DNA of 64,000 nucleotides from NCBI GenBank assembly GCA_035561135.1, contig DATMYA010000051.1:98476-162475 (forward strand), read 5' to 3'. A program made the translations under genes and the position numbers. The notes below the pieces were generated by a model that made no database searches, was not told where the DNA came from, and was given only the letters and a program-made list of their open reading frames with translations. Positions 33,303-41,125 of this stretch are shown one piece after another; within the stretch, counting starts at the first letter, position 1, and each line of letters starts with the position of its first letter. This DNA comes from Clostridia bacterium (GTDB lineage: Bacteria > Acidobacteriota > Terriglobia > Terriglobales > Acidobacteriaceae).

Positions 33303-33521
33303 CTAGTTGAATCCTTCAATGAAATTTCGCATCTTCTCGGGGGTGTTTAAGCCCCCAATCAACATCAGGCCCATGCCGAGCTCGATGCCCGCGTGGTTTT
33401 CAGTTTCCGGATGTTTCCGCAAATCCGAAACCATGGAGCTGTAAGCATTTTGCAGATCACCGTCGTCCACATACATGAGCGCGCGATCCTTGCACCATCG
33501 AACATGTTCGCTTCTCGTCAT
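33303..33521 (-). CDS. Conserved small phage protein
   Basis: A 72-aa protein (MTRSEHVRWCKDRALMYVDD) with GDLQNAYSSMVSDLRKHPET and GIELGMGLMLIGGLNTPEKM. This is a recurrent small protein of siphophage early operons that I recognise by pattern; function unknown. Confidence 0.75.
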   Translation of the reverse strand: MTRSEHVRWCKDRALMYVDDGDLQNAYSSMVSDLRKHPETENHAGIELGMGLMLIGGLNTPEKMRNFIEGFN

Positions 33522-33553
33522 CAGTGTCTCCAGTACAACCAGCGGCTAATCGG

Positions 33554-33877
33554 TCACCGCTGGGCACTCCGTCCGGCATGTACTCCGCTGTGAGTTAACG
33601 CGGCCACGCTTGGCCTATCCTGCATCGGCCTTACCCCGATGCCCTCCGACTCGGTACAAGGTGCGGTTTCCCCGTAGCTCCCCGCACTGGCACTCGCTCG
33701 CGTTCTCAGCCCACCGGCTCTCGTTGTTGGCGAATCTCTGTCAACGTTCGTATCCGGACCCAATGACTGCTCGGCAATATGGCGACAGCATTCATTGCAC
33801 ATGCGCCAGGTTCCAGGCTCGCGATTGGATGGGCGTAGGAACCACCCACCGCACCGCTCACATTTCGCTGTGGCCAT
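33554..33877 (-). CDS. Small protein with N-terminal zinc ribbon
   Basis: A 107-aa frame starting MATAKCERCGGWFLRPSNRE, then TWRMCNECCRH: a CxxC-CxxC ribbon within the first 32 residues. The remaining 75 residues are Ser/Arg/Gly-rich and look unstructured, so the true end of the conserved part is about residue 40. Overlaps the upstream gene by 20 nt. Confidence 0.55.
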   Translation of the reverse strand: MATAKCERCGGWFLRPSNREPGTWRMCNECCRHIAEQSLGPDTNVDRDSPTTRAGGLRTRASASAGSYGETAPCTESEGIGVRPMQDRPSVAALTHSGVHAGRSAQR

Positions 33878-34142
33878 ACTCCCCCCGGTATGCCGTTACA
33901 ACATTTCCCTTAGCCAGCTCGCGGCGGTCGCTTTGTTTCTTCTCCTCCCGAGCGAACCGCAGGCGAGTACTGATGTTGAGACAGTTGGACTCCGCCTCTG
34001 TAACGGCATGGCGGAGTGGCTTGACGCGCATCTCGGCATCGTCCAACGAGGCGCGAGCTTGGCAGAGGCCAGCGACCTCCTCTTCCAAAAGCTCTTCGAG
34101 ACGCTCGATCGTGTCTCCGTTCCTAGCCACAAAGGTACGCAT
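33858..34142 (-). CDS. Coiled-coil phage protein
   Basis: A 94-aa protein from ATG 34142 (MRTFVARNGDTIERLEELLE), start overlapping the upstream stop (TGATG). Nearly the whole length is a charged helix (LDDAEMRVKPLRHAVTEAES), likely a coiled coil. Function unknown. Confidence 0.65.
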   Translation of the reverse strand: MRTFVARNGDTIERLEELLEEEVAGLCQARASLDDAEMRVKPLRHAVTEAESNCLNISTRLRFAREEKKQSDRRELAKGNVVTAYRGEYGHSEM

Positions 34143-34402
34143 CACGCCCTCACTCTTTCGTAGGCATCGCGGCTCACGCGCCCTGGTGTCTTCTTCTCCC
34201 CGACCGGCAGAGGATCTCCTGGATCGACCTGGACGTACTCGGCGTGCTCGACGAACAAGTACGCCTTGCCTGTCCCCAGCTCGTGGACCGTGACCGGGAA
34301 CCTGGCGCGATCGCCGAGCGCCGTCAGCGCCAGGTGGACCGAGTCGCGTGGCGACACGCCGTTCACCGAGACGATCTCCCCAGCATCCACCAAGTACTTC
34401 AT
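34142..34402 (-). CDS. Small phage protein, unknown
   Basis: An 86-aa beta-rich protein (MKYLVDAGEIVSVNGVSPRD) with GKAYLFVEHAEYVQVDPGDP. Coupled on both sides: ATGA with the upstream gene and TGATG with the downstream one. No family recognised. Confidence 0.65.
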   Translation of the reverse strand: MKYLVDAGEIVSVNGVSPRDSVHLALTALGDRARFPVTVHELGTGKAYLFVEHAEYVQVDPGDPLPVGEKKTPGRVSRDAYERVRA

Positions 34403-34686
34403 CGCAGCACGTCCACCGCGCGCTTATAGAAATCGCGGACATGGTTGCGCGAGATCCCGATCCGCTTTGCAGCAGCCTTCTTCACGCCCCCATCCATCAA
34501 CAACGCGACGTCCATGTAGTAAACGCGAAACAGGTCAGTACCCTCGCGGTAATCGAATCCCTCTTTTTGCAGTGTGCTCGCCGCCTGGCGCAGCAAGTAC
34601 TTGGCATCGGCGCTCGGCTCGCGCAGGACCAGACTCTTCTTCGCTCTTTCTTGGCTGGGCATTTCCGCTATGGTCGTCGCGCTCAT
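34399..34686 (-). CDS. Small HTH DNA-binding protein (Fis-like)
   Basis: A 95-aa protein from ATG 34686 (MSATTIAEMPSQERAKKSLV). The C-terminal MDGGVKKAAAKRIGISRNHV followed by RDFYKRAVDVLR is a helix-turn-helix of the Fis/HTH_8 kind, with the second helix reading ISRNHVRDFYKR. It probably regulates early phage transcription. Coupled at both ends. Confidence 0.7.
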   Translation of the reverse strand: MSATTIAEMPSQERAKKSLVLREPSADAKYLLRQAASTLQKEGFDYREGTDLFRVYYMDVALLMDGGVKKAAAKRIGISRNHVRDFYKRAVDVLR

Positions 34687-34958
34687 GCACCAGCCTCGGT
34701 CAGCGGCGTCGGGCCTTCGTAACACATGCTTTGTTCGCAGCATTCGGGCCATCCGTTCTGGATGTACTCAAAGACGCTGCGTAGGCTCAGACCTTCCGTC
34801 TTGCCGCAAGCACGGCAGCGCAGCTCGCCATTCGCCATGACCATCGCGATCGAGCAGTGGACGTTAGCGAGGTTCTTCGCCGCTCTAGCTCCGAGGCCTT
34901 TGCGCTCCAGCTCGCTCGTGAATCGGAGCTTCTCTTCCAGGACTTGCACGGCGATCAT
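34683..34958 (-). CDS. Small zinc-ribbon phage protein
   Basis: A 91-aa protein from ATG 34958 (MIAVQVLEEKLRFTSELERK). LRCRACGKTEGL and WPECCEQSMCYEG supply Cys pairs for a zinc ribbon. ATG overlaps the stop of the membrane-protein gene upstream (TGATG) and its own stop overlaps the HTH gene (ATGA). Confidence 0.65.
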   Translation of the reverse strand: MIAVQVLEEKLRFTSELERKGLGARAAKNLANVHCSIAMVMANGELRCRACGKTEGLSLRSVFEYIQNGWPECCEQSMCYEGPTPLTEAGA

Positions 34959-35149
34959 CAGCGGCCTCCGTTCTGGTTGCTCGACTCCAGGCGGTTTAGC
35001 ATCCGATTGACACAGACGGTCAGACACACAATGCCGCCGAGGAACATCGCGAAACCGAGAAGATTTCCGCGGCCGATATTGAAGCCACAGAGGAAGGCGA
35101 ACACGTTGACCCAGATGTAGCGAACAACGCGACAGTGTCCTAGGCCCAT
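34958..35149 (-). CDS. Small membrane protein
   Basis: A 63-aa protein with two hydrophobic stretches (VVRYIWVNVFAFLCGFNI and LLGFAMFLGGIVCLTVCV) and an Asn/Arg-rich C-terminus. Two predicted transmembrane helices. A superinfection-exclusion role is possible for an early phage membrane protein, but not shown. Confidence 0.6.
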   Translation of the reverse strand: MGLGHCRVVRYIWVNVFAFLCGFNIGRGNLLGFAMFLGGIVCLTVCVNRMLNRLESSNQNGGR

Positions 35150-35628
35150 CGTGCACCGCCTTCGCTTTCCAGCGGTTGTACGTGTGTAAGCGACATGGAT
35201 CCGCGATTGTTGCCGTTGAAATCGCGAACATAGACGACAGCGGTGTTACCGGAGAGCATCTGCGCATCCGTCCAGGTCGTGCCCAATTGGCCCTCGCCCT
35301 CACGGAGTCCAGACCAGAAGCGAACTGACGTACCGACTGGATATCGCGCGTTGAATTCGGTGATCGCGGCAGACATCTCGTCTCCCGCAATACGTTGTAT
35401 GTCGGCGATCGCGAATGAAGCGTTCAGACACAACGCACACAGGTAATGATGGTGCGGGTGCATCCGCTGATGATCGTCCAACATCCCGCGCAGCAATATG
35501 AGAGTGTTCGTCGGAGTGGGATGATCTGGGCTCCAACACAGCACTCTGCCGCAGTGGGTATCGTTGCTTCCTTTGCTGATGGCTATGCACTGGACGCACT
35601 GGCAATTGCAGATCGTTGTGCCGCTCAT
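35140..35628 (-). CDS. Phage protein: Cys/His-rich N-terminus plus small beta domain
   Basis: A 162-aa protein. The N-terminal 75 residues carry several metal-ligand candidates (CNCQCVQC, CGRVLCW, HPHHHYLCALC). The C-terminal half (from MSAAITEFNARYPVGTSVRF) is a small barrel-like domain with GLREGEGQLGTTWTDAQ, a pattern seen in short phage proteins that often start at that Met (35376). It may be a fusion of two common modules. Coupled upstream by ATGA. Confidence 0.65.
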   Translation of the reverse strand: MSGTTICNCQCVQCIAISKGSNDTHCGRVLCWSPDHPTPTNTLILLRGMLDDHQRMHPHHHYLCALCLNASFAIADIQRIAGDEMSAAITEFNARYPVGTSVRFWSGLREGEGQLGTTWTDAQMLSGNTAVVYVRDFNGNNRGSMSLTHVQPLESEGGARWA

Positions 35629-35924
35629 CTTGCACCGGCTTTCGTTACGGGGAGCGCTTCGACGTCGATCAGGTCCTGGATGAGTCGATGCTCTATCCGC
35701 AAGACCCTACGCACTCTGCCGCGGACGTGCTTGGACACTGAGCGCTGCAGTGACCTGTAGTGTTCCAGGCGATGATTCCAAATTCGCCCAAGGGCGATCT
35801 CTTGTTCGGTGCGCAGCTTGGGATCCGTGTTGAGGTTGCATTCGATGAGCGACTCGATTGACTCGATCGCATCACACAGCGCGAAGGACTGGACGAATTC
35901 CTTGCTCATCCGGGTGGTCCTCAT
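35625..35924 (-). CDS. Helical phage protein, unknown
   Basis: A 99-aa protein (MRTTRMSKEFVQSFALCDAI), almost entirely helical with a basic middle (SVSKHVRGRVRRVLRIEHRL). ATGA overlaps at both ends. Function unknown; a second Met (MSKEF, 35909) is an alternative start. Confidence 0.6.
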   Translation of the reverse strand: MRTTRMSKEFVQSFALCDAIESIESLIECNLNTDPKLRTEQEIALGRIWNHRLEHYRSLQRSVSKHVRGRVRRVLRIEHRLIQDLIDVEALPVTKAGAR

Positions 35925-36130
35925 CGCGCACCGTCTTTCGGACGAGATGTCGAGAGTGGAGCGAACTTGCTAAGCGCGGCCTCGGCATTGCTAACGAAGA
36001 TTGAATTGCGGGCCGTCAGGACGTGCTGCTTTACGCACGCCGGATTGCTGCACACGGTTTGATCGGTCCAGCCGCAGTACCGGCAGACGCCTGGGACAAT
36101 GAGAGTTGGGATGGTGCGCGCGGCGGCCAT
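35921..36130 (-). CDS. Small zinc-finger phage protein
   Basis: A 69-aa protein with VCRYCGWTDQTVCSNPACVK, a CxxC-x7-C-x4-C metal site, followed by a helical tail. Start overlaps the stop of the first operon gene (TGATG). Function unknown. Confidence 0.65.
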   Translation of the reverse strand: MAAARTIPTLIVPGVCRYCGWTDQTVCSNPACVKQHVLTARNSIFVSNAEAALSKFAPLSTSRPKDGAR

Positions 36131-36366
36131 CAGCGGCGCCCTTCCGCTTTGGCGATTGCTGATAGGGCAACCTCACGGATGATGGCGAACTTCCAGTCGA
36201 ATTCGTCTTTTGAGCGAACTTCGAGAATGAGGCGCGCGACGGCGAGAAGATCAGGCGAGGCTTTGTAGAGGTCTTCGAGCTGAACGATCGGGTGAGGTGT
36301 TTCCGGCGGGGTTAATGGCCGAGCGGTCGGAATGCGATTTGCGTTGAGCACTGGATTGTCTCCCAT
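36130..36366 (-). CDS. First gene of the prophage early operon, unknown function
   Basis: A 78-aa protein (MGDNPVLNANRIPTARPLTP) with a Pro-rich start and a helical C-terminal half (LYKASPDLLAVARLILEVRS). ATG 36366 lies only 46 nt beyond the 3' end of tRNA-Lys, so there is little room for a separate promoter. It opens a run of at least ten genes joined by 1-4 nt overlaps. Confidence 0.65.
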   Translation of the reverse strand: MGDNPVLNANRIPTARPLTPPETPHPIVQLEDLYKASPDLLAVARLILEVRSKDEFDWKFAIIREVALSAIAKAEGRR

Positions 36367-36412
36367 TCAATCCAGTACCAAGCCTGTTTTCCGGACGATG
36401 CTCTTTCACTAC

Positions 36413-36488
36413 TGGTGAGCGCGCTGGGACTCGAACCCAGGACCCACGCCTTAAAAGGGCGTTGCTCTACCAACTGAGCTACGCGCCC
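36413..36488 (-). tRNA. tRNA-Lys (anticodon TTT)
   Basis: A 76-nt cloverleaf on the minus strand. The acceptor GGGCGCG pairs with CGCGCTC (one G-U), the D-arm is GCTCAGTTGGTAGAGC, the anticodon stem ACGCC/GGCGT encloses CTTTTAA, and the T-arm contains GGTTCGAGTCC. A CCA tail is encoded (36415-36413). It is transcribed towards the prophage and is the probable integration site. Confidence 0.97.
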
Positions 36489-36528
36489 ACACACAAACAA
36501 TTTATCACACTGTCGAATTCGCGGAGTG

Positions 36529-36957
36529 CTATGCGTGCGCCGCTTTGCCGGTGTGGCGGCACTTCGTCTTGCCGCGCCGCTTTCTCGCGCAGCAACGGGC
36601 CAGAACCAAACGCACAGCATCAGCGAAATCGTCTGCTTTTCCGCTATTAATGACGAAGCCATCGAAGCTCGCAGTCATGCGGTCCACCAGCGAGAGGTCT
36701 TCTCCGCAGATCAACACTTCAACTTTGGGACGAACTTCCCGCAGATTAGACACCCATGCATCGACATCCGGCGGCAAACTGGCTTCATGCATGACAACGG
36801 CTTCAATACTTGCGTCATCGCCCACCTCATGCAGGTCGAATGGGAGGCGCGCAAGCCGAAAGCGCATTCCCTTTTGGTCGTGCTCGTGGCGGCTCCACTC
36901 CGGGAACCATGCACCATAAAGCAAGATCGTCGGAAATGACACGTTGTACTTTCCCAT
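36529..36957 (-). CDS. Receiver-like protein lacking the phospho-acceptor Asp
   Basis: A 142-aa protein (MGKYNVSFPTILLYGAWFPE; an in-frame Met at 36972 is an alternative start). The pattern of alternating strands and helices ending in VEVLICGEDLSLVDRMTASF and DDFADAVRLVLAR resembles a response-regulator receiver, but the usual acidic pocket and conserved Asp and Lys are not apparent. Probably a host regulator or pseudo-receiver. First chromosomal gene beyond the tRNA. Confidence 0.6.
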   Translation of the reverse strand: MGKYNVSFPTILLYGAWFPEWSRHEHDQKGMRFRLARLPFDLHEVGDDASIEAVVMHEASLPPDVDAWVSNLREVRPKVEVLICGEDLSLVDRMTASFDGFVINSGKADDFADAVRLVLARCCARKRRGKTKCRHTGKAAHA

Positions 36958-36972
36958 GTCCTGGGCCTTCAT

Positions 36973-37285
36973 CGAAAATGTAGTCCTGAGAACGGGGCTG
37001 CCGCGTGAAGTTACGGCGCTATGTCTATATGGTGCCGCACGCAAGTGAAGCCGACAGTGACAAGCGTCACCCCACATCGGGTCACTCGTGCCAGATCAAC
37101 CCGAGCTATCGTTCTGTCATTCACGCACACACGTCACGAGCAAGCACGCGAACTCCTGCGTGGCTCCGAGTGCCTGCTCCACTAGCCTCGATACCGGATG
37201 TTTTGCGGGTTCCTGCGGGCCGTGGGGCATAAAAGAAGCAGCACGGAGGCCGATTGATTGTTCCGCGTTTCCGCAGAGGTGCTGC
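36973..37285. other. Gene-free interval
   Basis: About 310 bases between two minus-strand genes. It should contain the promoter of the receiver-like gene. No repeat, RNA gene or coding frame is supported. Confidence 0.4.
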
Positions 37286-37858
37286 CTAGAACCGGAACTG
37301 TGGTCCAACCGTTACGCGAAGATTATGGTTCGCGCCGTTATCCCAGTACATCTCATCGCCAGCTTCCACGCGTATCCCAATCGCTCCCGCGTAGGCTTCA
37401 AAGCCCCCGCCGGGGTAGAACACGCCATTCGTGTCACCGTTTGGAACAGCTCCGATGGCGCCAGCGAAGTTCTTGTTCCTGCTGAAGTTCAGAAACCCGC
37501 CCTTGGCGAGCACGAATGCCCGGAATGCACCCGTTCCAACCTGGAGCTTAGGGCCAAACAGACCATGCACCAGGCGCAGAGGCGACCGTGCAAACGTGTT
37601 CGGAGCGCCACCGGGAAGAGGAATAGTCGTATCGAAGTTACGCTCGAAGTCGTAAGCCGCTTCACCTTCCAGCTGCAAATTGGGGTGGACGTTGACACCG
37701 AGCCGGCCGCCAATGCCAATCATGTTGGCATCGGCGTGCTCAAGCCGGAAGTAGTTCATAAAAGCGCCAATAGTGCCATGATTCAGCTCCTCATCCTGAG
37801 CGAACATGGCTGGCACACAAAGCACTGCAACAAGCATCACCAAAGCGATCAGTTTCAT
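37286..37858 (-). CDS. Outer-membrane beta-barrel-like protein
   Basis: A 190-aa protein from ATG 37858 with signal peptide MKLIALVMLVAVLCVPAMFA. The mature part alternates hydrophobic and polar residues and Gly (GGRLGVNVHPNLQLEGEAAY), ending in VTVGPQFRF; a C-terminal Phe is the outer-membrane assembly signal. It resembles small OmpW/OmpA-type 8-strand barrels. Function unknown. Confidence 0.78.
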   Translation of the reverse strand: MKLIALVMLVAVLCVPAMFAQDEELNHGTIGAFMNYFRLEHADANMIGIGGRLGVNVHPNLQLEGEAAYDFERNFDTTIPLPGGAPNTFARSPLRLVHGLFGPKLQVGTGAFRAFVLAKGGFLNFSRNKNFAGAIGAVPNGDTNGVFYPGGGFEAYAGAIGIRVEAGDEMYWDNGANHNLRVTVGPQFRF

Positions 37859-38031
37859 GTCTTCTGTCTCCGCTCTGTCCCAAGCTGAACAGTCACACGG
37901 ATGCAAGGGGGCAACAGTGCTGCTCCTTGCACTTGGGGGACTGAGACATTGGATGGCCCTGACTCAGCAGAGGTGGGCTCGACAGCCATGAACTTTTGAG
38001 CTCTGGCTTCTCTCTGGCGGACAACTCGCAA

Positions 38032-39321
38032 TCAACGCACCAGCAACGACTCCAAGGCGGCGTAGAACCCGGGGTAAGAAACACCGGCAGCTTCCGCGTG
38101 CGTGATCTCTGTTGCGCCCTCGGCGCGCAATGCTGCGATGCTGAAAGCCATAGCTATTCGATGGTCGCCGAAGGAATTGACCTGCGCTCCCCTGAGTTGC
38201 TGGCCGCCTGGGATGCGCATACCGTCTTCTCTCTCTTCCACGACGGCACCCATGGTGCGCAGGTTCTGCGCCACGCTGGCGATGCGGTCGGATTCCTTTA
38301 CCCGCAGTTCCCGCGCGTCGCGAATTTCAAGCCCATCACGCGTGTACGGCGCAATCGCTGCCAGCACCGCCAGTTCATCGATCAGCGCTGCCGAACTTGC
38401 GCCGGCGATTGTCGTCCCCAGCAAAGCACCGGCTTGTAAACGGATCGTGCCCACCAGCTCGCCGTGGCGCTCCGCGACCTGAAGGAAGCTGATGCGCGCT
38501 CCCATCGCGGTGAGCACATCGAGCAGAACGGCGCGCGTGGGGTTTAGCAGGATGTTATCGAGTACCAGGTTGGCATCCGGAAACAGCATGGCTGCGCATA
38601 GGAAGAATGCTGCCGACGAGATATCTCCGGGAACATAAGCATTAATAGCCCGGAGCGTCTGGTCTCCGGCGATTGTGACGCTATTGCGCTCACGCTGTAC
38701 GCTTGCCCCGAAGGCACGCAGAGCCAGTTCTCCATGGTCGCGCGTCGCCACCGGTTCGCTGATCGTCGTCTCGCCGTCAGCAAAGAGCCCCGCAAATAGA
38801 ACGCAGGTCTTCACCTGTGCACTCGCGACAGGTAAGGCGTATTCAATGGGGCGCAAGCGTCTGCCACGAATAGCAAGCGGCGCCCGCTCGCCTTCTGCTG
38901 CCTCGATGGTTGCACCCATGCTGCGCAGTGGCTCGATGATGCGCGCCATCGGACGCCGCGACAGCGATGCATCTCCCACGAGTTCACTCGCAAAGTCCTG
39001 CCCAGCCAGGATTCCTGCCATCATGCGCATGGTCGATCCGGAGTTCCCGCAATCCAGCGCAGCAGCGGGCGCACGCAGTTGCGCGCCGCATCCTTCGATC
39101 TCGACCGCTCCGTCTGCCAGCGTTACATGGCGGCCCAATGCGCGTACACACGCAAGCGTACTGGCGCAATCTGTCGCGGACGAAAAGTTCTCAAGCCGTG
39201 ACTTCCCTTCGGCGATTGCTGCCAGTAGTGCATATCGGTGCGAGATTGATTTATCGCCCGGTAGCCGGACGCTGCCGCAGACGTTGTGTGCCGGTCGGAT
39301 TGTGACGCTCTGTGCCTTCAT
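38032..39321 (-). CDS. aroA: 3-phosphoshikimate 1-carboxyvinyltransferase (EPSP synthase)
   Basis: A 429-aa enzyme of the shikimate pathway, joining shikimate-3-phosphate and PEP. Start 39321 (MKAQSVTIRPAHNVCGSVRL) gives the usual length. Diagnostic motifs: LPGDKSISHRY near the N-terminus, CGNSGSTMRMMAG, RRPMARIIEPLRSMGA, ELRVKESDRIASVA and GDHRIAMAFSIAAL. It is divergent from a secreted TPR gene, with a shared 223-bp promoter region (39322-39544). Confidence 0.97.
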   Translation of the reverse strand: MKAQSVTIRPAHNVCGSVRLPGDKSISHRYALLAAIAEGKSRLENFSSATDCASTLACVRALGRHVTLADGAVEIEGCGAQLRAPAAALDCGNSGSTMRMMAGILAGQDFASELVGDASLSRRPMARIIEPLRSMGATIEAAEGERAPLAIRGRRLRPIEYALPVASAQVKTCVLFAGLFADGETTISEPVATRDHGELALRAFGASVQRERNSVTIAGDQTLRAINAYVPGDISSAAFFLCAAMLFPDANLVLDNILLNPTRAVLLDVLTAMGARISFLQVAERHGELVGTIRLQAGALLGTTIAGASSAALIDELAVLAAIAPYTRDGLEIRDARELRVKESDRIASVAQNLRTMGAVVEEREDGMRIPGGQQLRGAQVNSFGDHRIAMAFSIAALRAEGATEITHAEAAGVSYPGFYAALESLLVR

Positions 39322-39544
39322 CGAATTCACCAGCTTTCCATCTGCTGCGCGGCAAGTTGCCCGATTCACAAGTATAAATTTTCGGCTTCGACGTGTTCAG
39401 AAAGCCAACTCAAGTTCAACCCAGCCATCAGATGTTCTAGCGCATACAACAAGAAGCGCCGAGTGGGGTATTGCAAAGGTTCTCAGAGCCCCTGCCTTAG
39501 AGCCCGCAGAAAGCACCCTCATATCAAGTTCCCGAGGTGATGGC

Positions 39545-40576
39545 ATGTCTTACCGGGCATCGCTCGCTGTATTGCTGGTCGTAGTCGCCACCACTCTTTC
39601 GCTCGCAGCCCAAGGGAGCCCATCACCCAGTCTCGGAACGCAGGGTGCTGGGGACGCAAGCAATGGCACGGGCCCTTTGGCTTCGCTCACTGGTACCGTG
39701 CGTACCATCGACGATCAAGGGGTGGAAAACGCTCGGGTCGAACTGCGCGATACCCTTACAAATGCCGCCATCACGACCACCTTTACCGGAACAAACGGTA
39801 TGTTTGAAATGTACAACATTCCGGCAGGTCAATACGAAGTAGTCGCGACCTACGGATTATCGGAAACGCACGAGCGCGTCCAGTTGACGATGATGGAAGT
39901 CAACGTAAGCCTGCGAATCGCGCGGCACGATGGCGTTGCCCCTGACAGTTCAGCAACCGTCTCGGTGGCTCAATTCAAGGTACCCGGTAAAGCGCGCAAG
40001 GAATTCGAGAAAGCGAGAGACTTGTTCGGCAAAAACAAACTTGTTGAGGCGCGACGGCACGCAGATAAAGCGCTGGAGCTCTTCCCAACCTATGCCGAAG
40101 CGCTCGTAATCCGCGGGATACTGGCCATCAACGATAACAAACTCGAGGAAGGCGAAGCCGACCTTCAGAATGCCATCAAGTACGATCCGAACTACGGCAT
40201 GGCATACATTGCCATGGGCGCGGCCATGAACCAGGCGCGGCGCTTTGAACAGGCAAAGCGCACGATTGAGCGCGGCATCGTGCTTGCGCCTAACTCCTGG
40301 CAGGCTTACTTCGAGATGAGCAGAAGCGCGATAGGGCTCGGCGATTTCGAAGCCGCTGAAAAGAACGCCAGCCGCGCAGAAACGCTCTCCAGCAACGACT
40401 ACGGACCGATTCATCTGGTGAAGGCTCATGCGCTCATAGGCCTGAAGCGTTACGACGAAGCCGTCACGGAGCTAGAGCGCTTCCTGAGCAAGGACCCTGC
40501 CAACCCCGGTGCGGAGACTGCGCGTGCTGTACTCAATCGCGCCCGCGCATTCGCAGCCTCCGGCGGGCGCAGATAG
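39545..40576 (+). CDS. Secreted carboxypeptidase-regulatory-like / TPR protein
   Basis: A 343-aa protein; ATG 39545 (MSYRASLAVLLVVVATTLSL) is set by GAGG 7 nt upstream and the signal peptide. Residues about 45-125 form a carboxypeptidase-regulatory-like beta domain (LTGTVRTIDDQGVENARVEL, TGTNGMFEMYNIPAGQYEVV). Residues about 145-340 are TPR repeats. Such secreted scaffold proteins are typical of Acidobacteriota; the partner is unknown. Confidence 0.85.
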   Translation: MSYRASLAVLLVVVATTLSLAAQGSPSPSLGTQGAGDASNGTGPLASLTGTVRTIDDQGVENARVELRDTLTNAAITTTFTGTNGMFEMYNIPAGQYEVVATYGLSETHERVQLTMMEVNVSLRIARHDGVAPDSSATVSVAQFKVPGKARKEFEKARDLFGKNKLVEARRHADKALELFPTYAEALVIRGILAINDNKLEEGEADLQNAIKYDPNYGMAYIAMGAAMNQARRFEQAKRTIERGIVLAPNSWQAYFEMSRSAIGLGDFEAAEKNASRAETLSSNDYGPIHLVKAHALIGLKRYDEAVTELERFLSKDPANPGAETARAVLNRARAFAASGGRR

Positions 40577-40593
40577 CAACACTCGATAAAACA

Positions 40594-40624
40594 AATGCCG
40601 TCGGTTTCAATCGCCGACGGCATT
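40594..40624. terminator. Convergent hairpin terminator
   Basis: AATGCCGTCGG and CCGACGGCATT form an 11-bp stem with a 9-nt loop, between the end of the TPR gene (+) and the end of the next gene (-). Probably serves both. Confidence 0.7.
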
Positions 40625-40654
40625 CTGCTATAGAGGCCTTCATAGTTGACGAAA

Positions 40655-41062
40655 TTACGCGCGAGTTTTCGCTTGCGCCTGCACTTCCCGCAGCAGATCC
40701 TGTGGAATCTCCCGAATAGTGACGCCCAAAGCGAAGCGCGGCGTCTCCGAACCGCGACCCCAGCGGTTCACTTCCCAATGAGCGCGCACGGACTTGACCT
40801 CCGGCTCATTCCGCAGGTCCAACAGTATGGGCGTTTGCCCTGGGTAGAAACTCTGTGGGAACGCGGCCGATGGTTTTGGCGCCCAAGCCGTGCCGTCCGG
40901 CGAGCCAAACACGCTCAACTCGATGGACTCCTGTTCGACCGCATCCGTGATGTTCAAAGTGAGAAGAAATACGCGACTTTGTGCTGCGCTGATATCGACA
41001 GCCGCACCATCGCCTTTAGCGGTGATAACGGTAGCTTCCGGAACCAGGACTGTATCGATCAT
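40655..41062 (-). CDS. Hypothetical protein
   Basis: A 135-aa soluble beta-rich protein. ATG 41062 (MIDTVLVPEATVITAKGDGA) has AGG 5 nt upstream; a GTG two codons earlier is an alternative. Segments such as FLLTLNITDAVEQESIELSV and SVRAHWEVNRWGRGSETPRF suggest a small beta-sandwich. It is not recognised; no signal peptide. Confidence 0.65.
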   Translation of the reverse strand: MIDTVLVPEATVITAKGDGAAVDISAAQSRVFLLTLNITDAVEQESIELSVFGSPDGTAWAPKPSAAFPQSFYPGQTPILLDLRNEPEVKSVRAHWEVNRWGRGSETPRFALGVTIREIPQDLLREVQAQAKTRA

Positions 41063-41125
41063 GACCACCTGATTCTACTCCGCGCCACCAAGACGCTCGA
41101 AACGCTCGTCACCACATCCCGGCTC

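Larger units (their letters stand above)
1..36412 (-). mobile_element. Siphovirus-like prophage (left end outside the window)
   Basis: The segment holds a near-complete set of HK97-type virion genes in standard order: HNH, small and large terminase, portal, prohead protease, capsid, connector, neck, tail tube, frameshifted chaperones, tape measure and tail tip. It also has a lysis group, a replication module and a long operon of tiny overlapping genes. Almost everything is on the minus strand. The right edge is placed at the 3' end of tRNA-Lys because chromosomal genes follow it; this is inference. The left edge is not reached: a fibre-like gene is cut by base 1, and no integrase or CI-like repressor is visible, so these probably lie to the left. 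Confidence 0.9.

Noticed and set aside
38675..39544. Long + strand extension upstream of the carboxypeptidase-regulatory/TPR gene
   Set aside because: It lies antisense to aroA; the signal peptide and SD place the real start at 39545.
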